Positions 38,463 through 47,281 of a stretch of DNA of 64,000 nt are shown in pieces. The position numbers were made by a program, and so were the translations under genes. The notes below the pieces were generated by a model. That model saw nothing but the letters and a program-made list of their open reading frames with translations, did no database searches and was not told the DNA's origin. The DNA is from Micromonospora sp. Llam0 (lineage in GTDB: Bacteria; Actinomycetota; Actinomycetes; Mycobacteriales; Micromonosporaceae): the NCBI RefSeq assembly GCF_003751085.1, contig NZ_RJJY01000002.1:2232001-2296000 (forward strand), read 5' to 3'. Position 1 is the first letter of the stretch; each line of letters opens with the position of its first letter.

Positions 38463-38535
38463 CCGCCACGTGGCGGCGGACAGGCTGGGACCGCAGTCCC
38501 AGCCGGCCCGTAGGCACGAGGTGGGACCGCGGTCC
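38463..38535. promoter_or_regulatory. Stack of three palindromes in the ardC leader
   Basis: A perfect 14-bp palindrome at 38463-38476, a perfect 9-bp stem with 4-nt loop at 38483-38504 (GGCTGGGAC / GTCCCAGCC), and a perfect 12-bp palindrome at 38524-38535. All lie between the upstream gene's stop and ardC, nearest to ardC. Could be terminators, operators or a single-stranded-DNA promoter. Confidence 0.5.
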
Positions 38536-38616
38536 GGGGCCACGGATGGCCTTGGACCGGTGAGAAGCGGTTCAGTGGTGGTCGGCTCACGCCGACCTGG
38601 TCAGGACGGCAGGCGG

Positions 38617-39357
38617 CTACGCTGCGGCGTCCGGCACGACGTTGTCCTGTGTTGCCGGCGGGCTGGCCGCTGCCGCAGACGGCGCGGTGCTGGTTCGGCG
38701 GCGCGATCGCCTGGCAGGGCGTCGGTCAGCCTCGGCCGGTGCTGTGGCGAAGCGGCAGGTGACGGGCCGGCCGTGGTGCGTGCCGGAGCAGTCGATGTCG
38801 ATCAGCCGCCGGTGCGGGTCCGTAAACTTATGGCGCAGGACCTGTTCGAGTTCGTCGATGCGGGAGCCGTGCAGCATCTCGTAGGGCACCTGTTGGTCGA
38901 CCAGCTCTGGGGTGCACGGATGGTCGGGGAACGCGGTGCGCCACAGGCGGAAGTAGAGCCCGGCTGCGGCGCCGTGCATGGGTGCCAGCTGGCTCGTCTC
39001 CGCGCAGACCAGGCACAATTCGGCCGCCGTCGCGACTGTCGTGTCGGCGCCGGCGGCAATGCGCTCCAGTAGCTCGGCGGCGTGCGACCGGTACACGAAG
39101 TCGCTGGGCATCTCCAGCCCGAAATGACCGCGACGGATAAGGCTGAACGCGTGATAGATGGCGTCGGCCTGGTCAGGGTGACGGTGCGTTGCCTTCGCGA
39201 TTTCGTCCTCGGCCCAGTCCATCATGTCGAAGATCTCCGCGACCTCTGCGGTGACCGAGGCGACCAGCGCGTCGGTGTCGGCGTGCCGCGTAGGTACAGG
39301 TGGTTGGGTGGTCGTGGGTTGGGGCCGCTGTGATGCGGTGGCCACTGGTTTCTCCAT
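38617..39357 (-). CDS. Uncharacterised element-cargo protein
   Basis: 246 residues. Disordered Thr/Pro/Gln-rich ends flank an acidic helical core (about 25-190) containing DMMDWAEDEIAKATHRHP and RRGHFGLEMP. Three cysteines are scattered without metal spacing. No domain recognised. Sits directly upstream of ardC. ATG 39357 is used; GTG 39345 is an alternative. Confidence 0.55.
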   Translation of the reverse strand: MEKPVATASQRPQPTTTQPPVPTRHADTDALVASVTAEVAEIFDMMDWAEDEIAKATHRHPDQADAIYHAFSLIRRGHFGLEMPSDFVYRSHAAELLERIAAGADTTVATAAELCLVCAETSQLAPMHGAAAGLYFRLWRTAFPDHPCTPELVDQQVPYEMLHGSRIDELEQVLRHKFTDPHRRLIDIDCSGTHHGRPVTCRFATAPAEADRRPARRSRRRTSTAPSAAAASPPATQDNVVPDAAA

Positions 39358-39491
39358 CCTCTGTGGATGGGCGTCGCGGCGGCTGCGCGGCCCTCACCGG
39401 TCGGCAGCGGTGCCAGCGCCCATGAAGGGGGGGTCAGGTTGGCGTCTGCGGCGTGGGGTTCAGTCCTCGCCGCGTCGTTTCGTGGCCGGTG

Positions 39492-39767
39492 TCAGCGGTC
39501 GTGACGGTGCGGCACCGTCTTGGCCTTGACCGCCGCTCGGGGAAGGCCGTGCTGGGTGATCATGGATTCGGCCAGCTGGGTGGCGTGTTCGCGGCTGTCG
39601 CAGGCGACGTGACAGATGGCGCCGCCGATGCTCACCGCTACCTCGCGGATTCGGCCGGTGCCGTGGTGTGCGATGAGGAACCATGCCCACCAGTCGGCGC
39701 CGCGGCCGGTGGCAAACACTGCGGCTTCGTTGACCTCGACAACGTGGCGGGCCGGGCGGCGGGCCAT
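39492..39767 (-). CDS. Small uncharacterised protein
   Basis: 91 residues from ATG 39767, 7 nt after GGGGAGG. It has a beta-rich core (VFATGRGADWWAWFLIAHHG, REVAVSIGGAICHVACDS) and ends in a helix and basic tail. No known domain. A perfect 8-bp hairpin lies 47 nt upstream of its start. Confidence 0.55.
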   Translation of the reverse strand: MARRPARHVVEVNEAAVFATGRGADWWAWFLIAHHGTGRIREVAVSIGGAICHVACDSREHATQLAESMITQHGLPRAAVKAKTVPHRHDR

Positions 39768-39813
39768 CAGGCACCTCCCCGCAGCGCCGCGACGCTCTCG
39801 CCAGGCGTCACTA

Positions 39814-39835
39814 CCGGGCGATGCTGGTCGCCCGG
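39814..39835. promoter_or_regulatory. Leader hairpin
   Basis: CCGGGCGA / TCGCCCGG, perfect 8-bp stem with 6-nt loop, upstream of the gene starting at 39767 and just after the stop of the previous gene (39853). Confidence 0.5.
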
Positions 39836-39852
39836 CTCGTTGCACCGGCGCA

Positions 39853-40572
39853 TCATGCTGCCGCCTCGACCCAACCCAACACTGTCGGGTAGTCCTCGCT
39901 GTAGTTGGCTGCGACAACGTCGTGAAGGTCGGTGGCCTGGCCGGTCAGGTAGGACATCGCGGCGTTCACGGTCAGGTTGATGCTGTCGCGCAAGCCCTCC
40001 GGGCCGGCCTCGACGGCGGCGAGGATGTCGTCGGCCGCCGCGATCAGAGCCTCGGATACCTGCCGCTCGCTGAACACGGGCACCTGCGGCGGTGGTGGTG
40101 GCGTACCAGCGGTGGTCGTCGTGACGCCCGCCGCGTGCGCGGATTGCCGAGTTTCGGAACGGGCGTAGGTATCCACCAGGTGTTGTACCTGGTGGGTGAT
40201 GTGGGTCAGCGCGGCCAGCACGGCGTTGATGCCGTGCTGGTCGCGGTCGGCGAAGTCTTTGAGGTCCTGGTGCGGGCTGGCCAGCCGGACACCGTTGGCC
40301 AGGTCGACGGTGATGATCGCCCCCTGGTCCAAGATCTCGTCGTCGGGGATGAGCCAGAGCAGGATGTCGGTGACGTCCGGGCGGCGCTGCAGTCCGTCCG
40401 GGCCGGCGGCCAGGACATCGCTCACGGTCGACAGGAACTGCTCCTGGACCCGGACGAACAGTTCGTCCTGCACGCCGAGGGCTTCGGCGCGGGTCAGACC
40501 GTCGTTGACGGGCTGGTGCAACCAGGCCCGCGCCGCGGCAGAGTCGAAGGTCAACGCTGGGGTGTTGTGCAC
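39853..40572 (-). CDS. Uncharacterised element-cargo protein
   Basis: 239 residues from GTG 40572, 7 nt after AGGAGG. Helical, acidic, with a Pro/Thr linker in the middle (TTTTAGTPPPPPQVP) dividing two parts. Both halves end in similar helical stretches, suggesting a duplicated helical module. Its layout resembles the protein at 50201-51322 (an N-terminal region, then repeated VNQ/VNA-helix segments), so the two may be distant paralogues. Confidence 0.55.
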   Translation of the reverse strand: MHNTPALTFDSAAARAWLHQPVNDGLTRAEALGVQDELFVRVQEQFLSTVSDVLAAGPDGLQRRPDVTDILLWLIPDDEILDQGAIITVDLANGVRLASPHQDLKDFADRDQHGINAVLAALTHITHQVQHLVDTYARSETRQSAHAAGVTTTTAGTPPPPPQVPVFSERQVSEALIAAADDILAAVEAGPEGLRDSINLTVNAAMSYLTGQATDLHDVVAANYSEDYPTVLGWVEAAA

Positions 40573-40777
40573 GGGATTCCTCCTGTGATCTGATCTCGGG
40601 ATCCCGTTGTCGACCTGCGGAACCCGCGCGGGATCGACCCGCGAGGCGGCAGGCGGCCGATCAGGTTCCGAGGTTCGGATGAGCCGGACCTGGAGAGCAC
40701 CGGGCCAGGGGGCGGAAACAGGGTTGCGGCGAGCAACGACCCGCGCGGGGTACGGCACGGGTGGGCGCCACGGCGGG

Positions 40778-41248
40778 TCAGCCGGTGGTGGGCGTGTAGG
40801 GGAAGACGCGGAGGGTGACGCGGCAGGCCCACCCGTCCGGGCTGGCCCACATCGGCCGTCCGCAGCAGACCGGCGGCGGCTGCTCGGGTGGACCGGTCAG
40901 CGTCTTCTCCGGGCGGTGGTAGTGCCACCCCGGGCCCCAACCGAGGTCCTCGGCGGCCGTGAGCGTGCTGTAGAGCTGGGCCGCGCGCATGTCACCGGCT
41001 GCCATGCGCTGGCGCAGTTGTGCCCACCAGCGGGCGGGATCCTCACGCAGCAACGCGGACCGGTCGTCGCGGTAGCGCTGCCCCGACAGGGTTTCGTGGG
41101 CCCAGTCGTTGATCTCGGCACTCGCTCGGACCAGCCGTAGTTCCTCGCCGCAGCGGCAGACATACCGCTGCTCGGGCAGGGGCGTCAGGTCGCCACGCGG
41201 CCGGCATTCCGGTTGCTGTTGTGCAGGCCGGACATGGCCTCTGGACAT
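40778..41248 (-). CDS. Small zinc-ribbon-like protein
   Basis: 156 residues from ATG 41248 with AGAAGGAG upstream. YVCRCGEE near residue 30 and VCCGRPMWASPDGWAC near the C-terminus give two cysteine pairs that could bind zinc. The middle is helical (RWWAQLRQRMAAGD). Role unknown; probably DNA- or protein-binding. Confidence 0.55.
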   Translation of the reverse strand: MSRGHVRPAQQQPECRPRGDLTPLPEQRYVCRCGEELRLVRASAEINDWAHETLSGQRYRDDRSALLREDPARWWAQLRQRMAAGDMRAAQLYSTLTAAEDLGWGPGWHYHRPEKTLTGPPEQPPPVCCGRPMWASPDGWACRVTLRVFPYTPTTG

Positions 41249-41610
41249 CGCTATCTCTCCTTCTGGACTGGACGTGAACGGCCGGCCCAAGCTCGACGAG
41301 GGATCAAGGACCGGCCGGCAATGCGGTCGTGACCGAATGGTTGGATTGATGTAGCTGGAAAGGTCGGGGCGCGTCAGCCGACGCGGATCGGACGCGGCAG
41401 GTCGCCGTCGCGCGGGTGAACCGGCTACAGCTCTCCGGACGGGGTACCGCGCGGCAACTCGTCGGCATGACAGCTCGCAACCCGTCTCGGCGCACGCGTC
41501 GTGTGCCACCGGCAGCGCGAGAGCGTGGGACGATGGCAGCCGCGCGACATTGATGAGGGTGCCGTTGGGTGTGGCGGGTCAGGCACGGCGGCGGGTGAAG
41601 GAGTGACAGC
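41249..41610. other. Intergenic stretch, divergent promoter region
   Basis: About 360 nt between a leftward and a rightward gene. Paired GGCCGG/CCGGCC blocks lie near 41280-41325. Frames here are Arg/Cys-rich and not convincing. Confidence 0.35.
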
Positions 41611-42117
41611 GTGGGGCACAACGACCTGCCCGAGGCTCGGCAGCGGCACGCGGCGGCCGTCCAGGAGATGGCCACCGAACCCGCGCCGCAGCTGGGCCGC
41701 GATGCCATCGAAACCGATGCTCAGCAACCCCTGGGATGGTCCAATCGAGGACGGTCGGCCGGGACACCGTCACCTGCTCCGCTTCCACTCGTGGCCGGCA
41801 TCGGCCGTGGTCGCAAGATGGTGCCGACCGATGTTGTGAAATCCACCCGTCCCGTCCCGTCCCGTCCGTCAGGAAACTGGTGGAGTACCGATATTCGAAC
41901 CGCGCACTATTCGCTGGTCATCAAGCGGGTCGGCGGAGCCCGGCTGAGGTCGGCTCATGGTCGTCAGTTCGAGATCAAGTGGTCGAAGATCTTGGCGGTG
42001 ATCTCTCGGGGCGGTGCCGGAGATCAGACCGGCGACTGGCCGCCGACGTGGCCTGAGCCCAACCTCAAGGACGCCGTCAGTACAGCCGATCGCGAGGTCG
42101 GGATCTCCGGCGCGTAG
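41611..42117 (+). CDS. Uncharacterised small protein, possibly truncated
   Basis: 168 residues from GTG 41611, preceded by GAAGGAG at good spacing. The first 45 residues (VQEMATEPAPQLGRDA) look like real coding; the middle becomes Pro/Arg-rich over a CCCGT repeat (41846-41865), and the last 80 look coding again. It may be a fusion of fragments or contain a repeat-driven frame change. No domain recognised. Confidence 0.35.
   Translation: MGHNDLPEARQRHAAAVQEMATEPAPQLGRDAIETDAQQPLGWSNRGRSAGTPSPAPLPLVAGIGRGRKMVPTDVVKSTRPVPSRPSGNWWSTDIRTAHYSLVIKRVGGARLRSAHGRQFEIKWSKILAVISRGGAGDQTGDWPPTWPEPNLKDAVSTADREVGISGA
41846..41865. repeat. Short tandem repeat, four copies of CCCGT
   Basis: Four exact CCCGT units inside the small gene at 41611-42117. 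A change of one unit shifts the frame, so this could be a slippage site. Confidence 0.6.
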
Positions 42118-42170
42118 GCTGAGACCACGCACGAAACAGAGTCGGCCGCCACGGGAACGGAACACGCAGG

Positions 42171-43319
42171 GTGCCAGACAACACCCAGCTGGACGGGGAA
42201 ACGGTGTCCCAGGAGACGCTGCCCGGTGTGGAAGCCGGCAGCAACACGGAGTTGCGCCACCCCGCGGCCAAGATGCCCTTCGGTCCATCGCTACTGGCGC
42301 TCGCCAAGGTTCACCGGCTGGGACACAAGGGGCTCGCTGACCTAGTAGACCATCTCGGCCGCGACATCGGGCTACTGCTCGAAGACGACCACGCCCGTGC
42401 ACTCACCATGCTACAAGCCGTCAAGATCCCCAGCGCCCATCGTGTCGCCGACGCCCTGGCCGAAGACCGAAAAGACCTCATCACGGCAGGTTGTCGGGAA
42501 TTCGACCGCCTGACCGAGCGCGCGGTCATTCTGCTCGGGCCAGGGGAGATCCCTCCACGGCTTCGCGCTCTACCGGATGGACCACGCTGGCTGTTCGTCC
42601 AAGGACGCGCCGAGGTCCTCGACGACGGCCCCTATGTCGCCGTCGTCGGAACCCGCGAACCGTCACTGCTTGGGGTGAAAGCCACCGAAGCAGTCGCCCG
42701 GACTATGGCGGCATACCCGATCACCCTCGTTTCCGGGCTCGCCAACGGCATCGATGCCGCCGCCCACCGATTTGCTCTCCGCGACAGCGTGACCAACGTC
42801 GCCTTTCTCGGCCACGGCATCAACGTCATCTTCCCCTCGGAGACCAGCGAGATTCGCCAACGAATCATCGCGTCCGGCGGCGCAGTCGTTAGCGAATATC
42901 TGCCCGACGACCACTACAAGAAGCACTACTTCGTCGCGCGGAACCGGCTTCAGGCAGGATTGTCGAACATCGTGGTCGCGGCAGACGGCACTGCCAGTGG
43001 CGGCACCGCCCACACGGTCCGCTTCGCGGCAAAATACGGGCGACCGACGGTGGGCCTTCAATTCGAAGGAGCCCGCAATCTGGCGAAGCTAGTCGCCGAG
43101 CAAGACGCCGGTGAAGTGGTGAAGATCTTCGACGACTCCGGGCGACGTCACCTGGACCGCCTGTTCCGTGCGCTCTGCAACCAAGTGGGAAAGCCCACGA
43201 ATGGACTCAAACTCGTGGAGCACCTACTGGATCGCGAGGTAAGGCTCCGCGACATCCCCCGTTCAGACCTTGAGCAGCTGATTACCCGGCTGACGCGACT
43301 TATCGAGGAAAGCTCATGA
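42171..43319 (+). CDS. DprA/Smf-like protein, ShosA-like antitoxin candidate
   Basis: 382 residues. The DprA Rossmann core is clear: AVVGTREPS near 156-164, VSGLANGIDAAAH from about 187, and GHGINVIFPSE; the last 60 residues form a winged-helix-like tail. It lacks the competence gene context of true dprA. It overlaps by 4 nt a HAD-phosphoribosyltransferase gene, the pairing described for the ShosTA defence module, where the DprA-like partner holds the transferase toxin in check. GTG start at 42171. Confidence 0.75.
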   Translation: MPDNTQLDGETVSQETLPGVEAGSNTELRHPAAKMPFGPSLLALAKVHRLGHKGLADLVDHLGRDIGLLLEDDHARALTMLQAVKIPSAHRVADALAEDRKDLITAGCREFDRLTERAVILLGPGEIPPRLRALPDGPRWLFVQGRAEVLDDGPYVAVVGTREPSLLGVKATEAVARTMAAYPITLVSGLANGIDAAAHRFALRDSVTNVAFLGHGINVIFPSETSEIRQRIIASGGAVVSEYLPDDHYKKHYFVARNRLQAGLSNIVVAADGTASGGTAHTVRFAAKYGRPTVGLQFEGARNLAKLVAEQDAGEVVKIFDDSGRRHLDRLFRALCNQVGKPTNGLKLVEHLLDREVRLRDIPRSDLEQLITRLTRLIEESS

Positions 43320-44530
43320 CGCTCAAGGCGATCGTCTTTGACTATAAGACGCTCTTCCACCGCGGGCCGGCCGTGACCGCAGAGATGCAGGTCGTCCTGG
43401 CGTGGGCCAGGGATTGCGGATTGCGGATCTGCATCCTGACCACTGATCCTATGAACGTCAAGGGACTCTGCATTCAGCATGGGTACCCAGAGCCGGACCT
43501 GCATGTCCAGCAGGCCGACGTTCCCGGGCGAAAGAACCGGGGCTCACACCTTTGGATCGATGTGGTCGCATCTGGTTTGGGCGTCGAAAACCATCGCCTG
43601 CTGTACGTGGGCGGCACAAGGCTGGACTGGCGAACCGCGATCAACTCTGGCGTCTTCTTCCTTCATGCCCAGTGGCTCGGGCCAATCCCTGAAACATGCC
43701 TTGTCATCGAGTCGCCGCGGGACATTGCGTTTTATGCATCACAGTTCCTGATGCAGGAACCCCGTTTCTCTTTCAGTTACGACGATCCAGGCCGCAAACT
43801 GTCGCTGCGCTGCGTACTGCCCGCGGGTGCCACACTGCCGGCCGACCCGCCTAAGGGATCCTTCACCCTGCAGGAGGTTTTCACCTATCACAGGGCCATC
43901 GGTGTCGGCGAGTCTCGCGCCAGTGACATGCTCACTCTGCACGCGATCTCCAGCCTCTACGTCGAGGGGATGCTCCCAAAGGGTGCCCTGTTTTGCGTCT
44001 ACCCGAGCAGCAAGGTTGGCAGGCTGAGTGAGGAGCTCGAACAGTTTGTCAAGCCCGCTGCCTCCATGGTGCACGGGTATTACAAGGACGACCTCCTCGT
44101 TCGAGCTGTCGAGGCACCGGATACCAGCCTGGCGCGAGTAAATGCGAGGAGGGCTGGACGGCCGTCGCCAGTTTCGATCGTGAACCAGGTTCAGACCGTT
44201 CACCTCGGCGCGGGCTACCGCGGCAAGGTGAGGGACAAGACGGTGATCGTCTTCGACGACTTCACCACGACGGGGTCCTCACTTGAATGGGCGCGGAACC
44301 TCCTCGTGTCGGCGGGTGCGCGTCAGGTCATTGCCCTCACTATCGGCAAGTACTCGGCCCGCTACTCCACGTACGATCCGAAGCCTGGCGTACTCATCGA
44401 TCCGTTCTCACTATCCACGCTTGGGCTGTACGACTTCGCCGAGATCGAGCATCAGCTGGCTGAAGATCGGGCGAACTCCGGGCAGATGGCGGACCTATTT
44501 AGTCGCGCGATCAAGGACGTACCGTGGTGA
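43316..44530 (+). CDS. HAD-phosphoribosyltransferase fusion, ShosT-like toxin candidate
   Basis: 404 residues. The N-terminal HAD-like domain begins VFDYKTL: D9 is kept but the second catalytic aspartate is K11, so phosphatase activity is doubtful. The C-terminal type I PRTase domain has the PRPP loop FDDFTTTGSS with D314 and D315. In ShosTA the PRTase partner is toxic when infection releases it. ATGA overlap with the DprA-like gene. A palindromic terminator follows 21 nt after the stop, making this a compact two-gene unit. Confidence 0.75.
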   Translation: MTLKAIVFDYKTLFHRGPAVTAEMQVVLAWARDCGLRICILTTDPMNVKGLCIQHGYPEPDLHVQQADVPGRKNRGSHLWIDVVASGLGVENHRLLYVGGTRLDWRTAINSGVFFLHAQWLGPIPETCLVIESPRDIAFYASQFLMQEPRFSFSYDDPGRKLSLRCVLPAGATLPADPPKGSFTLQEVFTYHRAIGVGESRASDMLTLHAISSLYVEGMLPKGALFCVYPSSKVGRLSEELEQFVKPAASMVHGYYKDDLLVRAVEAPDTSLARVNARRAGRPSPVSIVNQVQTVHLGAGYRGKVRDKTVIVFDDFTTTGSSLEWARNLLVSAGARQVIALTIGKYSARYSTYDPKPGVLIDPFSLSTLGLYDFAEIEHQLAEDRANSGQMADLFSRAIKDVPW

Positions 44531-44551
44531 CCGCTCGTAGACGTCAATGAG

Positions 44552-44576
44552 TTGAGGTGGCTGAGCTCAGCCTCAA
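44552..44576 (+). terminator. Palindromic terminator after the DprA/PRTase pair
   Basis: A 14-bp perfect palindrome (GGCTGAGCTCAGCC) extended by TTGAGG and CTCAA arms, 21 nt after the stop at 44530. No T-tract, as is common in high-GC actinomycetes. Confidence 0.55.
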
Positions 44577-44871
44577 TCAGTCCAGTTGTCGGGATGCGCA
44601 CGGCCTTCATAGCGGGAAATCGCGTAGGAAGGCGTGTGCTGCGGAACCTGGCGCTGGATCGAGGTAGGCCACGCCGTCGGCCAGCACCAGGTGCACCGCA
44701 CCGGCAAGATCCACGCTCCGCACGCCACCTCCACCCGATTGCATCAGACGCAACAAACGGGCCATCAGGCTAGCGAACTGAGAGCAACCAGGGAAGACCC
44801 GAGGGCGGTGTACTACATTTGTCGAGGCCACGGCCTTATCCGCGCAGTGCCGAGTGTTGCATCTGATGCAA
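44577..44871. other. Intergenic stretch, convergent
   Basis: About 295 nt (341 from the upstream stop). A leftward open frame ending at 44607 has a protein-like last 45 residues (VHLVLADGVAYLDPAP) but no good start; it may be a gene fragment. Nothing else seen. Confidence 0.3.
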
Positions 44872-45915
44872 TTAATCCCCTTTAACGATTCGGCGGATGG
44901 TGGCGATCTGGCCGGCCCAGGCAGATGCCTTAGTCAGTTTCACCACGTCTCCGGTGTGCGGAGCCTGTACGACAAGGCCGTGTCCGATGTAGAGGCCGAC
45001 GTGGCCGGGGTCGCTCATGGTGCCGTTGCTGCCGGGAATGAAGATCATGTCACCGGGTCGTGCCTGGATGAGGCTGGCGATGGGCGTGCCCGCGTGCTGT
45101 TGGTCGTCGGTGACGCGCGGCAGGCTGATTCCGCCGGTCCGGTAGGCCTGTTGAATGAGGCTGGAGCAGTCGCATTGGTGGGCGGGGTTGCCGGAGTGCG
45201 CATCGGTGCAGTCGCCGCCGAACGCGTACGGGGTGCCGAGTTGTTGCAGCGCCCACCAGATCGCGATGGCGACCGGCAGTGGCGTGTCGGGTGGGAGGGT
45301 GAAGTCGTCGGGTAGGGCTTCGCTGCTGCCGGACATTCCGTCGCCAGCGGTGCAGCCGCCGTACAGGCCGGCGGATAGCGCGACGAGCGCGGTGGCGTCC
45401 GGCTCCCACTTGGCGTATGCGGCGGGGGTGGCGCTGCGTTGGACCGACTGGGCGGCCTGTGTCAGCGGCATCTGCTCCCACCCGGTGACGGTGAGGAGCT
45501 TGCTGTAGAAGGCGTTGGCCGCGTAGACCGGGTCCATGATCTGGTCCGGGGTTCCCCATCCCTGGCTGGGGCGTTGCTGGAACAGGCCGAGCGAGTCGTG
45601 GTCGTTGGCCGCGCCCAGGTGTCCGAGGTTGCGCAGGGAGGATTCCTGCAGCGCGACGGCGACGGCGATGACCAGGCCCCGTTCGGGGATGCCTCGGCCG
45701 GCGCCGACGGAGACGATGATGGTGGCGTTGGTGAGTTGCTCGGCGTTGTAGCTGCTGGCGAGTGCGGAAGGCGGCGCGGCGGACGCGTTGGGCGACGGGT
45801 CGATGCGGGGTACGCAGGCGGTAGCGCTGCTGGCGATCCCGATGAGCCCTACGACGCAAAGGCAGGCGACGCCGATGACGGTGGTGACCAGCACGGTCGC
45901 GACGCGGCGCGTCAT
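44872..45915 (-). CDS. Conjugation-type cell-wall hydrolase: lysozyme-like plus NlpC/P60
   Basis: 347 residues. An N-terminal membrane anchor (about 8-32) is followed by a transglycosylase-like region (ALQESSL ... DSLGLFQQRPSQGWG ... DPVYAANAFY). The C-terminal NlpC/P60 peptidase has catalytic cysteine in CDCSSL and histidine in DPGHVGLYIG. Such two-domain enzymes open the wall for mating channels in Gram-positive conjugative elements (VirB1/TcpG-type). Its start overlaps the stop of a 13-codon leader frame. Confidence 0.85.
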   Translation of the reverse strand: MTRRVATVLVTTVIGVACLCVVGLIGIASSATACVPRIDPSPNASAAPPSALASSYNAEQLTNATIIVSVGAGRGIPERGLVIAVAVALQESSLRNLGHLGAANDHDSLGLFQQRPSQGWGTPDQIMDPVYAANAFYSKLLTVTGWEQMPLTQAAQSVQRSATPAAYAKWEPDATALVALSAGLYGGCTAGDGMSGSSEALPDDFTLPPDTPLPVAIAIWWALQQLGTPYAFGGDCTDAHSGNPAHQCDCSSLIQQAYRTGGISLPRVTDDQQHAGTPIASLIQARPGDMIFIPGSNGTMSDPGHVGLYIGHGLVVQAPHTGDVVKLTKASAWAGQIATIRRIVKGD

Positions 45916-45953
45916 GGCCGGCCCCGGTGTGGGGTGGGTGTCGTGGTGTTCAT
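45912..45953 (-). CDS. 13-codon leader peptide coupled to the wall hydrolase
   Basis: ATG 45953 lies 7 nt after AAGGGA, encodes 13 residues (MNTTTPTPHRGRP) and ends in TGA overlapping the hydrolase ATG (ATGA). The hydrolase itself lacks a strong site, so it may be translated by coupling to this leader. Confidence 0.45.
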   Translation of the reverse strand: MNTTTPTPHRGRP

Positions 45954-46063
45954 GGCCGGTTCCCTTCGAGGCGGATGGCTGGGAGTCCCCTGCGGGTGGT
46001 GCGGGGCCACCTCGATGCCGGTCCGGCCCGGGGCTTGCGGCTCAGGGCCTGACCGGCGGTGTG

Positions 46064-47149
46064 TTACGAGGCGGGTGAGTCGTCGTGCGGGCGGTGGCCG
46101 TTGGTGTTGGCCAGGTGCGCGAGCCGCACGGCGGGTGGGATCGGGGAGTTGAGCAGCCCGGTGGCGCCGACGCGGCGGATCCACTGGGTCTGTCGGACGG
46201 AGATGCCGTGCCGGGTCGCGAACTCGGACAGGTCGATGTCGGGGTCGGCGGACAGTTCGGCCCACAGGTCGCGCCACCGGTCGTAGGCGTCCTGGCTGGC
46301 GGGTACGCGCCGGAGGACATCGGTGGGGGGCATCGGCACGCCGCCGGTGTCCGGGGCGTCGCCGTCGGTGTCGTCCGTGCCGGCCGCGGGTGGCTGCGGG
46401 GGGCGTAGGTCCGCGCCGATGGCGTTCGCCCAGCCGGTGACGTCGGATTGGGCGGTCAGTTCGGCGGCGATGGCGTCGATGTCCAGGGTGGTGGCGGCGA
46501 TGGCGGCCCGGACCGGGTCCTGGTGCCGGGCCCGGATGAGGGCTTCCACGTGGGTGGCCAGGGCGACGCGGCGCCGCTCGTCGCGTAGCTGATGCCGGGC
46601 GACGACGAGGGATTCGTGCAGGCTGTAGCCGTGTTCGACGGCGAGGAGTTCGGCGCGTCGGGTGACCTCGGGTTCGCGGCGCCGCTGAGTACGCGAGTAG
46701 CTCGGCGCGGTGTCGGCCAGTTTCCCGGCGGCGCGCAGGGCGTCACGGCGGCGGTCGCTGGCGTGTAGCAGCCAGACGGTGTAGGCGAACACGCCCAGGC
46801 CGCCGAACACGGCGGCGAGGTAGGGCACGTCGCCGTGGCCGATGATGTTGATGCAGACGCCGGTGGTGACCGAGCCGATGGACAGGATCCGCCACCCGTA
46901 GGCGGTTTCACCTTGTCGGCGGCGGGTGTCGGCGAACGCCGAGGTGACGACGCCACCGAGGTCGATGACGCCGGCGAACGGCGCCACCAGCAGCGCCCGC
47001 CACCACCAGTCGAGGGCTGCGGGCCAGGGCGGGACGGTCACACCGACCCAGATCTGGCCGATGATGGACCCGAGCGCGGCGATGATGTAGAACGCCCAGG
47101 CGGTGCGTTCGGCTGCCCGGCTGCGCTCGGGGTCGGTGCTCAGATTCAT
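46064..47149 (-). CDS. Four-TM protein with C-terminal helix-turn-helix (DUF2637/Spd-like)
   Basis: 361 residues. Four membrane helices within the first 130 residues (AFYIIAALGSIIG, LLVAPFAGVIDLGGVV, ILSIGSVTTGVCINII, VFGGLGVFAYTVWLL) precede a charged cytoplasmic region and a helix-turn-helix near the end (DLSEFATRHGISVRQTQWIR). DUF2637-type proteins are frequent on actinomycete conjugative plasmids and are linked to plasmid spread. The combination with a DNA-binding end suggests tethering of DNA to the membrane (inference). Confidence 0.65.
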   Translation of the reverse strand: MNLSTDPERSRAAERTAWAFYIIAALGSIIGQIWVGVTVPPWPAALDWWWRALLVAPFAGVIDLGGVVTSAFADTRRRQGETAYGWRILSIGSVTTGVCINIIGHGDVPYLAAVFGGLGVFAYTVWLLHASDRRRDALRAAGKLADTAPSYSRTQRRREPEVTRRAELLAVEHGYSLHESLVVARHQLRDERRRVALATHVEALIRARHQDPVRAAIAATTLDIDAIAAELTAQSDVTGWANAIGADLRPPQPPAAGTDDTDGDAPDTGGVPMPPTDVLRRVPASQDAYDRWRDLWAELSADPDIDLSEFATRHGISVRQTQWIRRVGATGLLNSPIPPAVRLAHLANTNGHRPHDDSPAS

Positions 47150-47217
47150 GCCGCACCTGCCTGGCTGCGGCGAACGGTTGTGGTCATGGGGCTGCTCCTC
47201 CTGCGGGAGTGCAGGCG

Positions 47218-47236
47218 GCGTCCCGATGCGGGACGC
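47218..47236. promoter_or_regulatory. Leader hairpin upstream of the four-TM gene
   Basis: GCGTCCCG / CGGGACGC, perfect 8-bp stem with 3-nt loop, flanked by CAGGC / GCCTG that can extend it. 69 nt upstream of the start at 47149. Confidence 0.45.
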
Positions 47237-47281
47237 TGCGCCTGTATGGGCGTGGGCGTCCCGCGGCTGCGGGCAGGGCTG

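Noticed and set aside
37675..39072. 465-residue plus-strand open frame
   Set aside because: Antisense to ardC, whose HELAH and ArdC motifs are clear on the other strand.
42171..43319. Housekeeping competence gene dprA
   Set aside because: No competence or topA-type neighbours; 4-nt overlap with a HAD-PRTase gene points to a defence pair instead.
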